From Cytophagaceae bacterium (GTDB taxonomy: Bacteria; Bacteroidota; Bacteroidia; Cytophagales; Spirosomataceae), in the NCBI GenBank assembly GCA_027486845.1, contig JAIXOL010000067.1, positions 1 through 64,000 of the forward strand: a stretch of DNA of 64,000 nt, in the 5' to 3' direction. How positions within the stretch are numbered: the stretch's first letter is position 1; each line of letters opens with the position of its first letter. The notes beneath the pieces were generated by a model. The model had not been told where the DNA came from. It did no database searches and saw nothing but the letters and a program-made list of their open reading frames with translations. This document shows positions 1-8,339 of this stretch, piece after piece. The position numbers and the translations under genes are program-made.

Positions 1-66
1 AAGTTAAGCCCCGCACCGCCGATGGTACTGAGTTCAAACTCGGGAGAGTAGGTAGACGCCAGAATT
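1..66 (+). rRNA. rrf: 5S ribosomal RNA, 3' part
   Basis: The first bases match the 3' half of a bacterial 5S rRNA: GCCGATGGTACTG, then GGGAGAGTAGG and a final GACGCCAGAA arm that would pair with the missing 5' end. The gene runs off the left edge, so an rRNA operon presumably lies just outside. The exact 3' end is uncertain by a few bases. Confidence 0.85.
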
Positions 67-74
67 TTATTAGT

Positions 75-106
75 AAAACGGCAATCTCAAAAGGATTGCC
101 GTTTTT
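75..106 (+). terminator. Terminator of the rRNA operon
   Basis: A 12-bp stem, AAAACGGCAATC paired with GATTGCCGTTTT, has a 7-base loop and ends in a T run. It lies about 10 bases after the 5S rRNA end, the normal place for an intrinsic terminator. Confidence 0.85.
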
Positions 107-222
107 GCGTTTAGACCAATTCAAAATAATTCAGCCACTAGATATATTCATAATATTCCTAGGTAATTTTTCTTAAATTTACGACCTACTTAACAAAAAG
201 CCGAGACATCGGATTGATTTAT

Positions 223-1392
223 ATGGGGTATATACTTTTTGATGATGAATTAATCAGAAATCAATTAAAACCTTTTACTTTTACTCGTCCAGTTGCAGAT
301 ATTCGTTGCGGAATCTTGACGATTAGAGATAAATGGGCACTTAGGTTTAAGACAAAAATCACGTGCCTTTCAAAACGATATTTAGAGGAAATTTCAGCTG
401 AGAGTTCGATAAATACTTACATCAATGGGGCGGTTTGTCCAAATGAAAATTTGATTGTAGAAATTGATAAATTGACAGTTGGTGAATGTTTGGTCGATGA
501 TAGTAACAATGTATTGGCGATTAGAACTACCGAAAAACTGTCGTTCCCAATTGATTTTCAGCCTTTTACGCAAAAAAAGTTTGATGGAGAGGTAATTATT
601 ATTACTCAATTACCGCATATTTTCTTGGAAAATGGCGACCAAATAAAGGCAGATTTTAAATTAATTACCGCTGACCGAAAATCACAAGAAATTACTGACC
701 CTTTTACTCGTGTTTATGGTGCTCAGAATATTTTTGTTGAAGAGGGTGCAAACATCAAATCAGTCATTTTGAACGCCGAACAAGGCCCGATTTATATAGG
801 TAAAAATGCTACGATTCAGGAAGGCTCAATTGTAATTGGGCCAGTTTCTATTGATGAAGGGAGTGTGGTGGTTTGGGGAAGTAAAATCAGACCAAATACA
901 ACGCTTGGGCCGTACTCAAAAGCAGGTGGGGAAGTTGGTAGTTCGGTTATCTTTGGTTATTCAAACAAAGCTCATGATGGATTTTTAGGGGCCTCGGTGA
1001 TTGGCGAATGGTGTAATTTGGGTGCAAATTGCAATAATTCTAACCTTAAAAATGATTATTCTGAAGTGAAATTGTATAATTATGCCACTGATAAACTCGA
1101 AAAAACAGGTGAATTATTCTGTGGTTTATTTATGGGAGATTATACAAAGGCGGGAATAAGCACAATGTTTAATACGGGTACGGTCGTTGGAGTTTGCTCG
1201 AATATTTTCGGAGCAGGTTTTCAAGACAAACACATTCCGTCGTTTATGTGGGGAGGTGCTGATACTGAATATGTTGACTATCGTTTTGAAAAGGCTTTGG
1301 ATGTAATTAGGGCAACAATGGCTCGTAGAGATAAGCAATTGACCGATAAAGATATTGCGATTTTGCAGCATTTGCATGATTTTAAAAAATGA
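223..1392 (+). CDS. GlmU-family putative sugar nucleotidyltransferase
   Basis: Resembles the Bacteroidota GlmU-like family thought to act as UDP-GlcNAc diphosphorylase/glucosamine-1-phosphate acetyltransferase. The N-terminal block (FTFTRPVADIR, residues ~18-28) is the family signature, and residues ~185-300 hold the hexapeptide repeats of a left-handed beta-helix (IYIGKNATIQEGS, SVIFGYSNKAHDGFLG). The classical pyrophosphorylase GxGTRM loop of E. coli GlmU is not seen. An upstream in-frame TTG would add three residues, but ATG gives the start MGYILFDD, which fits the family. It is first in a same-strand run with holB and hemC. That it makes UDP-GlcNAc here is inferred from the family. Confidence 0.85.
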   Translation: MGYILFDDELIRNQLKPFTFTRPVADIRCGILTIRDKWALRFKTKITCLSKRYLEEISAESSINTYINGAVCPNENLIVEIDKLTVGECLVDDSNNVLAIRTTEKLSFPIDFQPFTQKKFDGEVIIITQLPHIFLENGDQIKADFKLITADRKSQEITDPFTRVYGAQNIFVEEGANIKSVILNAEQGPIYIGKNATIQEGSIVIGPVSIDEGSVVVWGSKIRPNTTLGPYSKAGGEVGSSVIFGYSNKAHDGFLGASVIGEWCNLGANCNNSNLKNDYSEVKLYNYATDKLEKTGELFCGLFMGDYTKAGISTMFNTGTVVGVCSNIFGAGFQDKHIPSFMWGGADTEYVDYRFEKALDVIRATMARRDKQLTDKDIAILQHLHDFKK

Positions 1393-1423
1393 AAGTGTAT
1401 TTATAAGGAAATCTTTTTAACGA

Positions 1424-2524
1424 ATGCTTTTTCGAGAAATTATAGGTTTAGACGACGTAAAACAGTCGTTAATTCAAGCTGTTAATAATAACCACGTTGC
1501 ACATGCACAGCTTTTTCATGGAGCAGAAGGTAGTGCCAATTTGGCTTTGGCTTTGGCGTATGCTACCTATATTAATTGTGAAAACAAGCAGTCAGATGAT
1601 GCCTGCGGAGGTTGCCCGAACTGCAATAAAATGAGTAAATTGGCTCATCCAGATGTCAATTATATTTTCCCAACGGCTGGTGGAAAATCGGTGATTTCTG
1701 AAAATTTTATGACTCAATGGCGTACTTTTGTAAAAGATATGCCCTACGGAACACTTTCCGATTGGCTCGAACATATTGCTATTAAACAAGGAAATATTCC
1801 TGCCGAAGAATCTCGTCAGTTGATTAAGAAACTTTCTTTGAAATCTTACGAAGGTGGCTACAAAATTGTCATTATTTGGCAAGCCGAAATGCTCAATATT
1901 GCGGCGGGAAATGCTCTTTTGAAGGTTTTAGAAGAACCACCCGAACAAACTCTTTTTCTGTTGGTGGCAAATAGTTCGGATAAGTTACTCACAACTATTA
2001 TTTCTCGTACACAACGAATTGCTGTTCGGAGTTTTACGGCAGACGAAATTATGAGTTATCTTACTCAAAAACAAGATATTGGCCTCGAAAGAGCAAAACA
2101 AGTTGCATATCTTTCAGATGGAAATTTAAACCATGCTTTAGAAATTGCCCACAAGGCTGATGATAATCAACATTCTTGGTTTGCCACTTGGATGCGAATG
2201 TGTTATGCTTTAAATATTCTAAAATTAGTGCCAATGGCTGATGAATATGATGCCAAAGGAAAAGAATATCAGAAAGCTATGCTTGAATATAGCTTGAGTA
2301 TATTTAGAGAGATTTTCTTATATTGTAATGGCGGAGAAAATTTAATTCGACTTGAAGGTGATGAGTTAGTTTTTGTTCAGAAGTTTTCTAATGCATTGAA
2401 TATCGGCAATTTAGAATCTATTACTAATCTTTTGGGTGAATCTCATTATCATATCGAAAGAAATGGGAGAGCTAAGATGATTTTCTTGGATATTTCTTTG
2501 GCTATAGCTCGATTGATGCGGTGA
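1424..2524 (+). CDS. holB: DNA polymerase III subunit delta'
   Basis: Clamp-loader subunit of the replicative polymerase. The N-terminal AAA+ fold shows a degenerate P-loop (HGAEGSAN, ~32-39), four cysteines of the small zinc module (C52, C61, C64, C67), the stretch GNALLKVLEEPPE, and the arginine-finger region IISRTQRI that is the SRC-type motif of the family (the cysteine is T here). Delta' is usually ATPase-inactive, which fits the altered P-loop. The usual length is 330-380 aa and this is 366 aa. It starts 31 bases after the glmU-like gene and is probably cotranscribed with it. Confidence 0.9.
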   Translation: MLFREIIGLDDVKQSLIQAVNNNHVAHAQLFHGAEGSANLALALAYATYINCENKQSDDACGGCPNCNKMSKLAHPDVNYIFPTAGGKSVISENFMTQWRTFVKDMPYGTLSDWLEHIAIKQGNIPAEESRQLIKKLSLKSYEGGYKIVIIWQAEMLNIAAGNALLKVLEEPPEQTLFLLVANSSDKLLTTIISRTQRIAVRSFTADEIMSYLTQKQDIGLERAKQVAYLSDGNLNHALEIAHKADDNQHSWFATWMRMCYALNILKLVPMADEYDAKGKEYQKAMLEYSLSIFREIFLYCNGGENLIRLEGDELVFVQKFSNALNIGNLESITNLLGESHYHIERNGRAKMIFLDISLAIARLMR

Positions 2525-2620
2525 GTGAAGTGATGGGGATTTGTTACTGGGAAATTAGTGATTGGTTTAGACTGAGTTTGCTAGAATTTTGTAAGTATTT
2601 TTAAAGTGAAAAATATTACA

Positions 2621-2639
2621 GGCGAATAGGTTGTTCGCC
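2621..2639. repeat. Small GCGAA/TTCGC palindrome, copy 1
   Basis: GGCGAA and TTCGCC flank a 7-base loop just before hemC. It belongs to a family of similar palindromes found between genes in this window (near 32694, 36369, 40534, 47975 and, more diverged, 53191). It could also act as a hairpin between holB and hemC. Confidence 0.5.
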
Positions 2640-2651
2640 CCACAGATAAAT

Positions 2652-3587
2652 ATGAAAATAAAAATAGGTACACGTGGTAGTAAATTGGCCCTTTGGCAGG
2701 CTTATTATGTCGAAGAAAAACTTAAAGCCGATGGTATTGAAACCGAAATCTTAATTATTGAAACAAAGGGCGATAAGATTCTTGACAGAGCCTTATCGAA
2801 AATTGGAAGTAAAGGGGTATTTACGGAAGAATTGGAAGACGAATTGCGTTCGGGTGAAATTGATATTGCGGTTCATTCTGCCAAAGATTTGCAGTCGGAA
2901 TTGGCCGATGATTTAGAATTAATTGCCTTTACTGAGCGTGAGAAAATCGCAGATGTTTTGGTGAGTTTCAATAAAAATTTATCGCTTGGTAGTGGCGAAG
3001 GTTTTGTGGTAGGGACTTCTTCTACTCGCCGAGTGGCGATGCTTCGACATTATTATCCACACATAAAAATTGTGGATATGCGTGGAAATTTGCAGACTCG
3101 TTTGCGTAAACTCGAAGAAGGACAATGTGATGCACTTTTATTAGCTTATGCAGGTGTGCATCGAATGGGATACCACGAAATGATAGCCCAAGAACTGCCA
3201 ACAAATGAATTTACCCCACCAGTTGGACAAGGTTGTGTAGCTATTGAAGCCTCTAAGGGTTTATCAGATAAAAAACGTAAGGCTATTCGTAACTTGATTA
3301 ATGATGATGTTACAGAAAAGTGTTTAATTGCTGAAAGAGCTTATTTGCGTAAGTTGCAAGGAGGTTGTTCGATTCCATCATTTGGGTGGTGTGTGGCAGA
3401 GGAAAAGAATGGGGTACTGGCTTTAAATATGATTTGTGGAATCATTAGCCTTGATGGAAAAACGATTGTGAAAAAAAATGATTCTAAGTCTGCAACAGAG
3501 GCTGAACAGTTAGGCGAAACTTTAGCATTACAAGTTTTGAACGATGGTGGAGCAGAGATTTTGGAGGGAATTAGAAATAATATATAA
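2652..3587 (+). CDS. hemC: Hydroxymethylbilane synthase (porphobilinogen deaminase)
   Basis: Joins four porphobilinogen molecules into hydroxymethylbilane in haem/sirohaem synthesis. Visible family marks are the start KIGTRGSKLALWQA, VHSAKDL, GTSSTRR with MRGN, and LQGGCSIP near residue 240, whose cysteine carries the dipyrromethane cofactor. Length 311 aa is typical. An in-frame TTG 21 bases upstream lies in a palindrome, and ATG gives the usual N-terminus, so ATG was chosen. The rest of the haem genes are not adjacent, but a siroheme synthase dehydrogenase lies at 25998. Confidence 0.95.
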   Translation: MKIKIGTRGSKLALWQAYYVEEKLKADGIETEILIIETKGDKILDRALSKIGSKGVFTEELEDELRSGEIDIAVHSAKDLQSELADDLELIAFTEREKIADVLVSFNKNLSLGSGEGFVVGTSSTRRVAMLRHYYPHIKIVDMRGNLQTRLRKLEEGQCDALLLAYAGVHRMGYHEMIAQELPTNEFTPPVGQGCVAIEASKGLSDKKRKAIRNLINDDVTEKCLIAERAYLRKLQGGCSIPSFGWCVAEEKNGVLALNMICGIISLDGKTIVKKNDSKSATEAEQLGETLALQVLNDGGAEILEGIRNNI

Positions 3588-3639
3588 TTTTGGTCATTTC
3601 GACTGGTTCGGCAGTCCGATTCGCTCAATGACCAAAATT
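3586..3639. repeat. Inverted repeat after hemC with TCGACT-type core
   Basis: A 13-bp perfect inverted repeat (AATTTTGGTCATT and AATGACCAAAATT) encloses a GCAGTCCGATTCGCTC core. Nearly the same core sits after ilvE at 45163-45188, so this is a dispersed intergenic element. The stem may also help termination. Confidence 0.5.
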
Positions 3640-3671
3640 ATTGGATAAGGTCGAAATAACTAAAAATAGTT

Positions 3672-3710
3672 AAAAAGGTTGCCTGAGCGAAGTCGAAGGC
3701 AACCTTTTTT
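3672..3710. terminator. Bidirectional terminator between hemC and M16 gene
   Basis: A 12-bp stem, AAAAAGGTTGCC with GGCAACCTTTTT, and A/T tracts on both sides serve the two convergent genes. The loop carries GAGCGAAGTCGAAG, a sequence common in Bacteroidota intergenic hairpins. Confidence 0.85.
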
Positions 3711-3711
3711 T

Positions 3712-5109
3712 TTAATCCTTAATTTCTTCTTTAATCTGTACTTCGGTTATTGGGCCGTATTTCTCTGCAATTTTCTTAATTTCTGCCGATTTTCCCACCA
3801 ATACAAACTGCAATTTATCTTTCGGGAAATAAGTGTCAATGATTGATTTGGCTTTTTCAAGCGTAAGTCCATCAACGTTTTTCTCGAAATTATTGATGAA
3901 AGACTCATCAAAATTATACCAAAACATTTGTGTAAGTAAGCCTGATAATTGTCCAGCCGTTTCGTACAGTGGAGGGAATTGTCCTTTTACATAGTTTTTG
4001 GCTGAAGCCAAAGAGTTTTCGTCGATACCATTTTTGTGAAGTTTATCTAATACTTCTAATGCTTTATCAATAGCGGCTTCGGTAGTTTTATTGGCCGTAA
4101 AAGTTGAAATGGCGAAGGTTCCACCAGTTTTCAATGGACTGTAACGGCTATTCGCTCCGTAAGTAAGCCCAGTATTTACGCGAAGCTCATCGTTGAGCAT
4201 CGAAGTAAATCTACCGCCAAAAAGCGTGTTTACAACATCAATTGCAACAAAATCTGGATTATTTCTGCTAATTCCTGCCGCACCGATATTAAAAGTTGTT
4301 TCACGGGCATCATCTTTATTGATAAGCAAAACACGGTTTCCAGTTGGCTTTAAAATCGGCTTATTTGCCAAATTTTCTTGTGCTTTTGTGCCTTTTTTCC
4401 AAGAACCCAGTAAAGATGTAAGCGTGTTTTTCATTTCTGCACTATTGAAATCGCCAACTACTGCAATAGCTGATGTTTCGGGTAGGTAATTTTCTTTGTA
4501 AAAAGTTTTTACGTCTTCAACCATTAGCGGACTAACCGTCGATTTTTTTCCTTGAATAATATTTCCATATACATGATTGCCGTACATAAATTTATCGAAA
4601 TATGCAGGCAAAACTGAGCGTGGACTTTCTTTCTGTTGGTCGAGATTCGTCAGTAAACGTTTCTTTTCTTTCTCAAATTCGGTATTATCGAATGTTGGTT
4701 CAAGTAAAACCTCTTTGATGATACTCAACACTTTTTCCTTATCCTTGGTCGCAAATTTTGCAGATAAACTTGCCGATTCTTTTGAAGCATAGGTATTTAC
4801 GTAAGCTCCGATAAAATCTAGTTCTTCGTCGAGTTGAGTTTTGGTATAGCTTTTTGTGCCATGTTTAAGTGCAGTTGCAGTCAAAGATGCCAATCCTGCT
4901 TTTGTTCCGTCGTAGATTGCTCCCGCAGGCAAAACTACCGAAACATTGATAACTGGAACTTCTTTCTGTTCCATTAAATAGACAGTCAGGCCATTGGCTA
5001 ATTTGAATTTTTGGTATTTGGGTAATTGATAATTTTGTGCAAAAATTATACTGCTACTTAAGCATATCGCCAAAGTCGCATTAAAGAATATTTTGATATA
5101 TTTAGACAT
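3712..5109 (-). CDS. M16 family peptidase-like subunit lacking the zinc motif
   Basis: Exported protein (signal peptide to ~residue 24, ending IIFAQ) with two M16 (pitrilysin/insulinase) domains. Where active members have HxxEH, this one reads GLASLTATALKHGTKS, so the zinc ligands are absent. The C-terminal half keeps FGGRFTSMLNDELR...GLTYG, the Arg/Tyr region that lines the substrate site in the partner subunit. In known M16B pairs an HxxEH subunit and an inactive subunit form one enzyme. The gene follows an active M16 gene by 70 bp on the same strand, so the two products probably form a heterodimer in the periplasm. Confidence 0.85.
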   Translation of the reverse strand: MSKYIKIFFNATLAICLSSSIIFAQNYQLPKYQKFKLANGLTVYLMEQKEVPVINVSVVLPAGAIYDGTKAGLASLTATALKHGTKSYTKTQLDEELDFIGAYVNTYASKESASLSAKFATKDKEKVLSIIKEVLLEPTFDNTEFEKEKKRLLTNLDQQKESPRSVLPAYFDKFMYGNHVYGNIIQGKKSTVSPLMVEDVKTFYKENYLPETSAIAVVGDFNSAEMKNTLTSLLGSWKKGTKAQENLANKPILKPTGNRVLLINKDDARETTFNIGAAGISRNNPDFVAIDVVNTLFGGRFTSMLNDELRVNTGLTYGANSRYSPLKTGGTFAISTFTANKTTEAAIDKALEVLDKLHKNGIDENSLASAKNYVKGQFPPLYETAGQLSGLLTQMFWYNFDESFINNFEKNVDGLTLEKAKSIIDTYFPKDKLQFVLVGKSAEIKKIAEKYGPITEVQIKEEIKD

Positions 5110-5114
5110 GATTT

Positions 5115-5150
5115 AGACAAGAGATTTGAGACAAAAGACAAGAGATTTGA
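5115..5150. repeat. Perfect 15-bp direct repeat between the M16 genes
   Basis: AGACAAGAGATTTGA occurs twice, 21 bases apart. Related AGACAAAAGA words occur in the inverted repeat near 42674, so this is probably a fragment of a dispersed intergenic element rather than an operator. Confidence 0.5.
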
Positions 5151-5179
5151 AAATTCTTATCTTAGATTTAAGATAATTT

Positions 5180-6496
5180 CTATTCTTCAGTATTTGCTTT
5201 CAGAATACCGACTGTTCGAGTGGTTTTCTTGAAATATTTTTTTGCGACATTTTTAATGTCATTGACTGTGACTTTATTGAAAGCAGCTGGTGCATCAAAC
5301 ATTTTTTTATAGTCGCCAAAGAAAACCTCATAAGTGCCGATATTATTTGATTTTCCATTGATGGTTTCGATTTGTCCATAAAATTCCATCAATTTCTGAT
5401 TCTTTATTTTCTGTAATTCTTTTTCAGTAATGCCTTCAGTTTTAATCTTTTCAATTTCTTCATAAATGGCCTTTTCTAAATCATTTTCGTTGATTTTAGC
5501 AGCGGAAGTTGCATAAATACCAAACAAAGTTGGGTCGAAACTTTCGCCAAAATTAGTGAAAACTTGGGTTGCAAGTTGTTTTTTATCAACCAGCGAACTA
5601 TACAAACGAGAAGAATTACCACTACTGAGAATATCACTCAAAATTGTAAGTGCATAATAATCTTCGTTTTTCGATTCAGGAACTTTATAGGCAATCATCA
5701 ACGAAGGGGAAGAAACATCTTTTTGAACCCAAACGCGGCGTTCACCAGTTTGTGGAGGCTCAACAATCATTACTTTTGGTGGCTCGGGCTGGGCAGGAAT
5801 TGGCTCGATGTATTTTTCGGCCAAGCGTTTTACTTCATCAAATGTTATATTTCCAGCAATTACAGTTACGCAGTTGTTAGGGGCGTAGTAAGTTTTGAAA
5901 TATCGCTCCAAATCTGATTGTTTCCAGTTTTTCATGTCGTCTTCATAGCCAATTACTGGCCAATGATACGGGTGTTCTTGAAAAGCCGTGCCTTGAACGG
6001 TCTCTGAAAGCAATCTCCACTTTGAGTTTTCAAGCCCAGTGCTGCGTTCGCTTAATACTACGCCTCTTTCACTTTCAACCATTTTCGGGTCGATATTAAG
6101 CGTTGCGATGCGGTCACCTTCCAAATCGAAAATTACTTCAGTGGCTGATGAGGGAAACCAATTGGTGTAAACCGTTACATTTTCAGTGGTGTAAGCGTTG
6201 TTTGCTCCACCATTAAATTCCATGGTGCGGTCAAACATTTTTGGGCCATATTTTTTTGCACCGTTGAACATCATGTGTTCAAAAAAGTGCGAAAGCCCTG
6301 TAATACCTTGGTATTCGTTTCGACTGCCGACTCGATAAAACAAGTACATATTGGCGTTGGGAATGGAACTGTCTTCAATCACTAAAAATTTCATGCCATT
6401 TTTAAGTGTGAATGTTTTTACGTCTTCTGCTTTTATTTGTGCATTGGCCGAGAGTAGCCCCACACATAAAAGTGCCGACATCAGAAGCTTTTTCAT
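5180..6496 (-). CDS. M16 family zinc metallopeptidase, catalytic subunit
   Basis: Exported (signal peptide to ~residue 20, LLSANAQ). Residues 70-74 read HFFEH, the inverse zinc motif with catalytic Glu73. The third ligand is probably the Glu in VESERGVVLSER about 75 residues later. A second M16 domain follows. The length of 438 aa fits the short M16B class. It lies between the fatty acid hydroxylase (44 bp upstream) and the inactive M16 partner (70 bp downstream), all on the minus strand. The substrate cannot be read from the sequence. Peptide clearance in the periplasm is the family expectation. Confidence 0.9.
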   Translation of the reverse strand: MKKLLMSALLCVGLLSANAQIKAEDVKTFTLKNGMKFLVIEDSSIPNANMYLFYRVGSRNEYQGITGLSHFFEHMMFNGAKKYGPKMFDRTMEFNGGANNAYTTENVTVYTNWFPSSATEVIFDLEGDRIATLNIDPKMVESERGVVLSERSTGLENSKWRLLSETVQGTAFQEHPYHWPVIGYEDDMKNWKQSDLERYFKTYYAPNNCVTVIAGNITFDEVKRLAEKYIEPIPAQPEPPKVMIVEPPQTGERRVWVQKDVSSPSLMIAYKVPESKNEDYYALTILSDILSSGNSSRLYSSLVDKKQLATQVFTNFGESFDPTLFGIYATSAAKINENDLEKAIYEEIEKIKTEGITEKELQKIKNQKLMEFYGQIETINGKSNNIGTYEVFFGDYKKMFDAPAAFNKVTVNDIKNVAKKYFKKTTRTVGILKANTEE

Positions 6497-6540
6497 TAGT
6501 GTTAAATTTTAATTATTGATTAGCGTGTAAAAGTAATAGA

Positions 6541-7530
6541 TTAATTTTTATTGCTTGCCAAATATTCGTTTCTGACCACGGTTGCAGTTTTGTGGTCGCC
6601 CAAATGATGCCAACCAGGAGGCATAAAAATATATAAAACTTTATCTTTAAGCGTAGGAGCTGCCCAAATATCCCTGAAAAGTGCGATAAATTCACCAAAA
6701 TAAACATCCCAAAGATTTCCCGAATCCATTGGTCTAGTGATGCCATATTCGAGTTTTAATTCATCTTTTTCGAGTTGATAGGTACCGAAAATTTTATCCC
6801 AAATATTGAGTAAATTACAAAAATTAGTATCCATATAAAGTGGATTTCGGGCGTGATGCACTCGGTGGTGCGATGGCGTGAGAATAATATGATTCAAGAA
6901 GCCCATTTTGCCATTTTTCATCAGGTTTTCACCTACGTGAATAAACATTCCGTATGTGCCGTCAATAAACATAATGAAAAACAAAAGTGCAGGATGAATA
7001 CCCAAAATGATACAAATTGATCCACGGATGATATCAGCATAAGGGCCTTCGAGGAAGAAATGAGCGTGCGAAACCGAAAGATTCATGTTTTCGGGTGTGT
7101 GATGGGTTGAATGCAGACACCAAAATAAACGAACTTTATGTCCCAAGAAATGATATATAAAATGCGAAAATTCCCAAACGATATAGCCATAAATGAGCCA
7201 ATACCAAGTAAAAGTGGTTTGGAAGGGAGCATAAGGCTTAAGCGAAGCAATCAGAAACGAAATAGCTCCGATTGAAAGAAAGCGACTAATAAAACGGTTG
7301 AGAATGTAAATGAGGAAAGTCATTTTATAGACTTTGGTATGTGAGTTTTTTTGGATAACACCACTGATAAGTTCAATAACGAGCAGTATTGGCAAAATTG
7401 GGCCAATGGCTGTAATGATGCCATCGAAGGTGAGGAATGTGCTAAAATCGCCTGATTTTAGTATCTCTAAAGTACGGTGTAAGCCCAAGAAACTTATTAT
7501 TTCTTGGTACAAAAACTCAAGGATTTCCAT
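6541..7530 (-). CDS. Sterol desaturase / fatty acid hydroxylase family protein
   Basis: Integral membrane di-iron oxygenase of the fatty acid hydroxylase superfamily. The three histidine boxes are clear: H123xxxH127xxxH131, HSTHH ending at residue 144, and HHRVHH near residue 220. Four or five hydrophobic segments surround them. In Bacteroidota such enzymes hydroxylate or desaturate lipid chains, but the substrate is unknown here. It is the first gene of the minus-strand run that continues with the two M16 peptidases. A 13-base word, TCTATAATATTTG, is nearly repeated twice just upstream (7538 and 7576). Confidence 0.85.
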   Translation of the reverse strand: MEILEFLYQEIISFLGLHRTLEILKSGDFSTFLTFDGIITAIGPILPILLVIELISGVIQKNSHTKVYKMTFLIYILNRFISRFLSIGAISFLIASLKPYAPFQTTFTWYWLIYGYIVWEFSHFIYHFLGHKVRLFWCLHSTHHTPENMNLSVSHAHFFLEGPYADIIRGSICIILGIHPALLFFIMFIDGTYGMFIHVGENLMKNGKMGFLNHIILTPSHHRVHHARNPLYMDTNFCNLLNIWDKIFGTYQLEKDELKLEYGITRPMDSGNLWDVYFGEFIALFRDIWAAPTLKDKVLYIFMPPGWHHLGDHKTATVVRNEYLASNKN

Positions 7531-7537
7531 CTGATTG

Positions 7538-7588
7538 TCTATAATATTTGGTTAAGGTTGAATATGAATTCAATTTCTATAATATTTT
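7538..7588. promoter_or_regulatory. Twin TCTATAATATTT direct repeats before the hydroxylase
   Basis: TCTATAATATTTG at 7538 and TCTATAATATTTT at 7576 are 38 bases apart, immediately upstream of the minus-strand hydroxylase start. They could be operator half-sites or chance AT-rich similarity. Confidence 0.3.
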
Positions 7589-7624
7589 GATAAAACAGAT
7601 GAATTTTGATTGATTTTTTAAAAA

Positions 7625-7912
7625 CTATTCTGAAGAGGAAGTTTTTTCTTGAAATTTCATTCGAGCTTTTTCAAAGTTCTTCTTGTTTAGTGCATTGTGC
7701 TGTTCTTTGGTGATTTTTAAACCCTCTCTTTCCACAAACTTTATGACCGAAGAGCGAGTTCGTTTGAGGTTCTGTGCAATTTCTAACATTGAGATATTTC
7801 CATGACTTTTGAGAATGTATTTCTGTTCGATGACTGTAAACTCACTTCTATTCCATCGAAGTCTAATTGCCGTTGTTTCTTCATGAGTTCTTAAAAAAAC
7901 CATGTTTCTCAC
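7625..7912 (-). CDS. Small HTH protein, 3' fragment of the HTH array
   Basis: 95 aa from a GTG (ATG nine bases further in). Contains one helix-turn-helix-like unit at ~residues 25-65 (YILKSHGNISMLEIAQNL then RSSVIKFVEREGL) and a charged C-tail. Its start overlaps the end of the preceding ORF by 32 bases in another frame, and removing one T of the T7 run would fuse the two. No convincing separate start signal is seen, so it may be translated by coupling, by slippage, or not at all. The function is unknown; DNA binding is inferred from the fold pattern. Confidence 0.5.
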   Translation of the reverse strand: MRNMVFLRTHEETTAIRLRWNRSEFTVIEQKYILKSHGNISMLEIAQNLKRTRSSVIKFVEREGLKITKEQHNALNKKNFEKARMKFQEKTSSSE

Positions 7913-8216
7913 ATAGATGCCTTACTTGCGTCCAACTGTGCGTTCCCAAATTATTGCTCAGTTCTTTGGCGGTCATCGTGCGATAATTGACTTCCAAAAA
8001 TTTAATTACTTCAGAAGGTGTTTCTTGGCTCAGAGGAATCCTGAGTGCTTTAATTTTTAATTTATGAAGTGCGATTCTGATAACGTCTCCGCTACAATTT
8101 AGCTTTTCGGCAAACTCTTTTACAGTATAATTCTTATGATTTTCTTTAATAAACCTTTGTCGTTCCAGAATCGATGTTGGTATAGCTTTTGCGGGCTTAA
8201 TGGCCTTTATATGCAA
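7881..8216 (-). CDS. Small protein with two HTH units, middle fragment
   Basis: 111 aa in an open frame whose only start is a TTG two codons after an in-frame TAA. It holds two repeat units, about residues 17-55 (RQRFIKENHKNYTVKEFAEKL) and 68-105 (IKFLEVNYRTMTAKELSNNL). The peptide encoded just upstream of the TAA, SITSVRY-stop-YLHIKAIK, aligns with VIRIALHKLKIKAL in this ORF, so the true repeat array extends through the stop. It is better read as part of a broken gene than as a complete one. Confidence 0.4.
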   Translation of the reverse strand: MHIKAIKPAKAIPTSILERQRFIKENHKNYTVKEFAEKLNCSGDVIRIALHKLKIKALRIPLSQETPSEVIKFLEVNYRTMTAKELSNNLGTHSWTQVRHLCEKHGFFKNS

Positions 8217-8339
8217 ATATTAATACCTAACTGAGGTAATTGATAAATTCAACATTTTGGCCATTTCGAGAACACTATAATGTTTTTAGTGTTTCAGAAT
8301 AAATCCAATTTTTTTTGGCTGTAATGTTACTTTATTTCT

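Noticed and set aside
214-222. TTG as start of the GlmU-like gene
   Set aside because: The ATG nine bases later gives the family N-terminus; the TTG adds three residues with no support.
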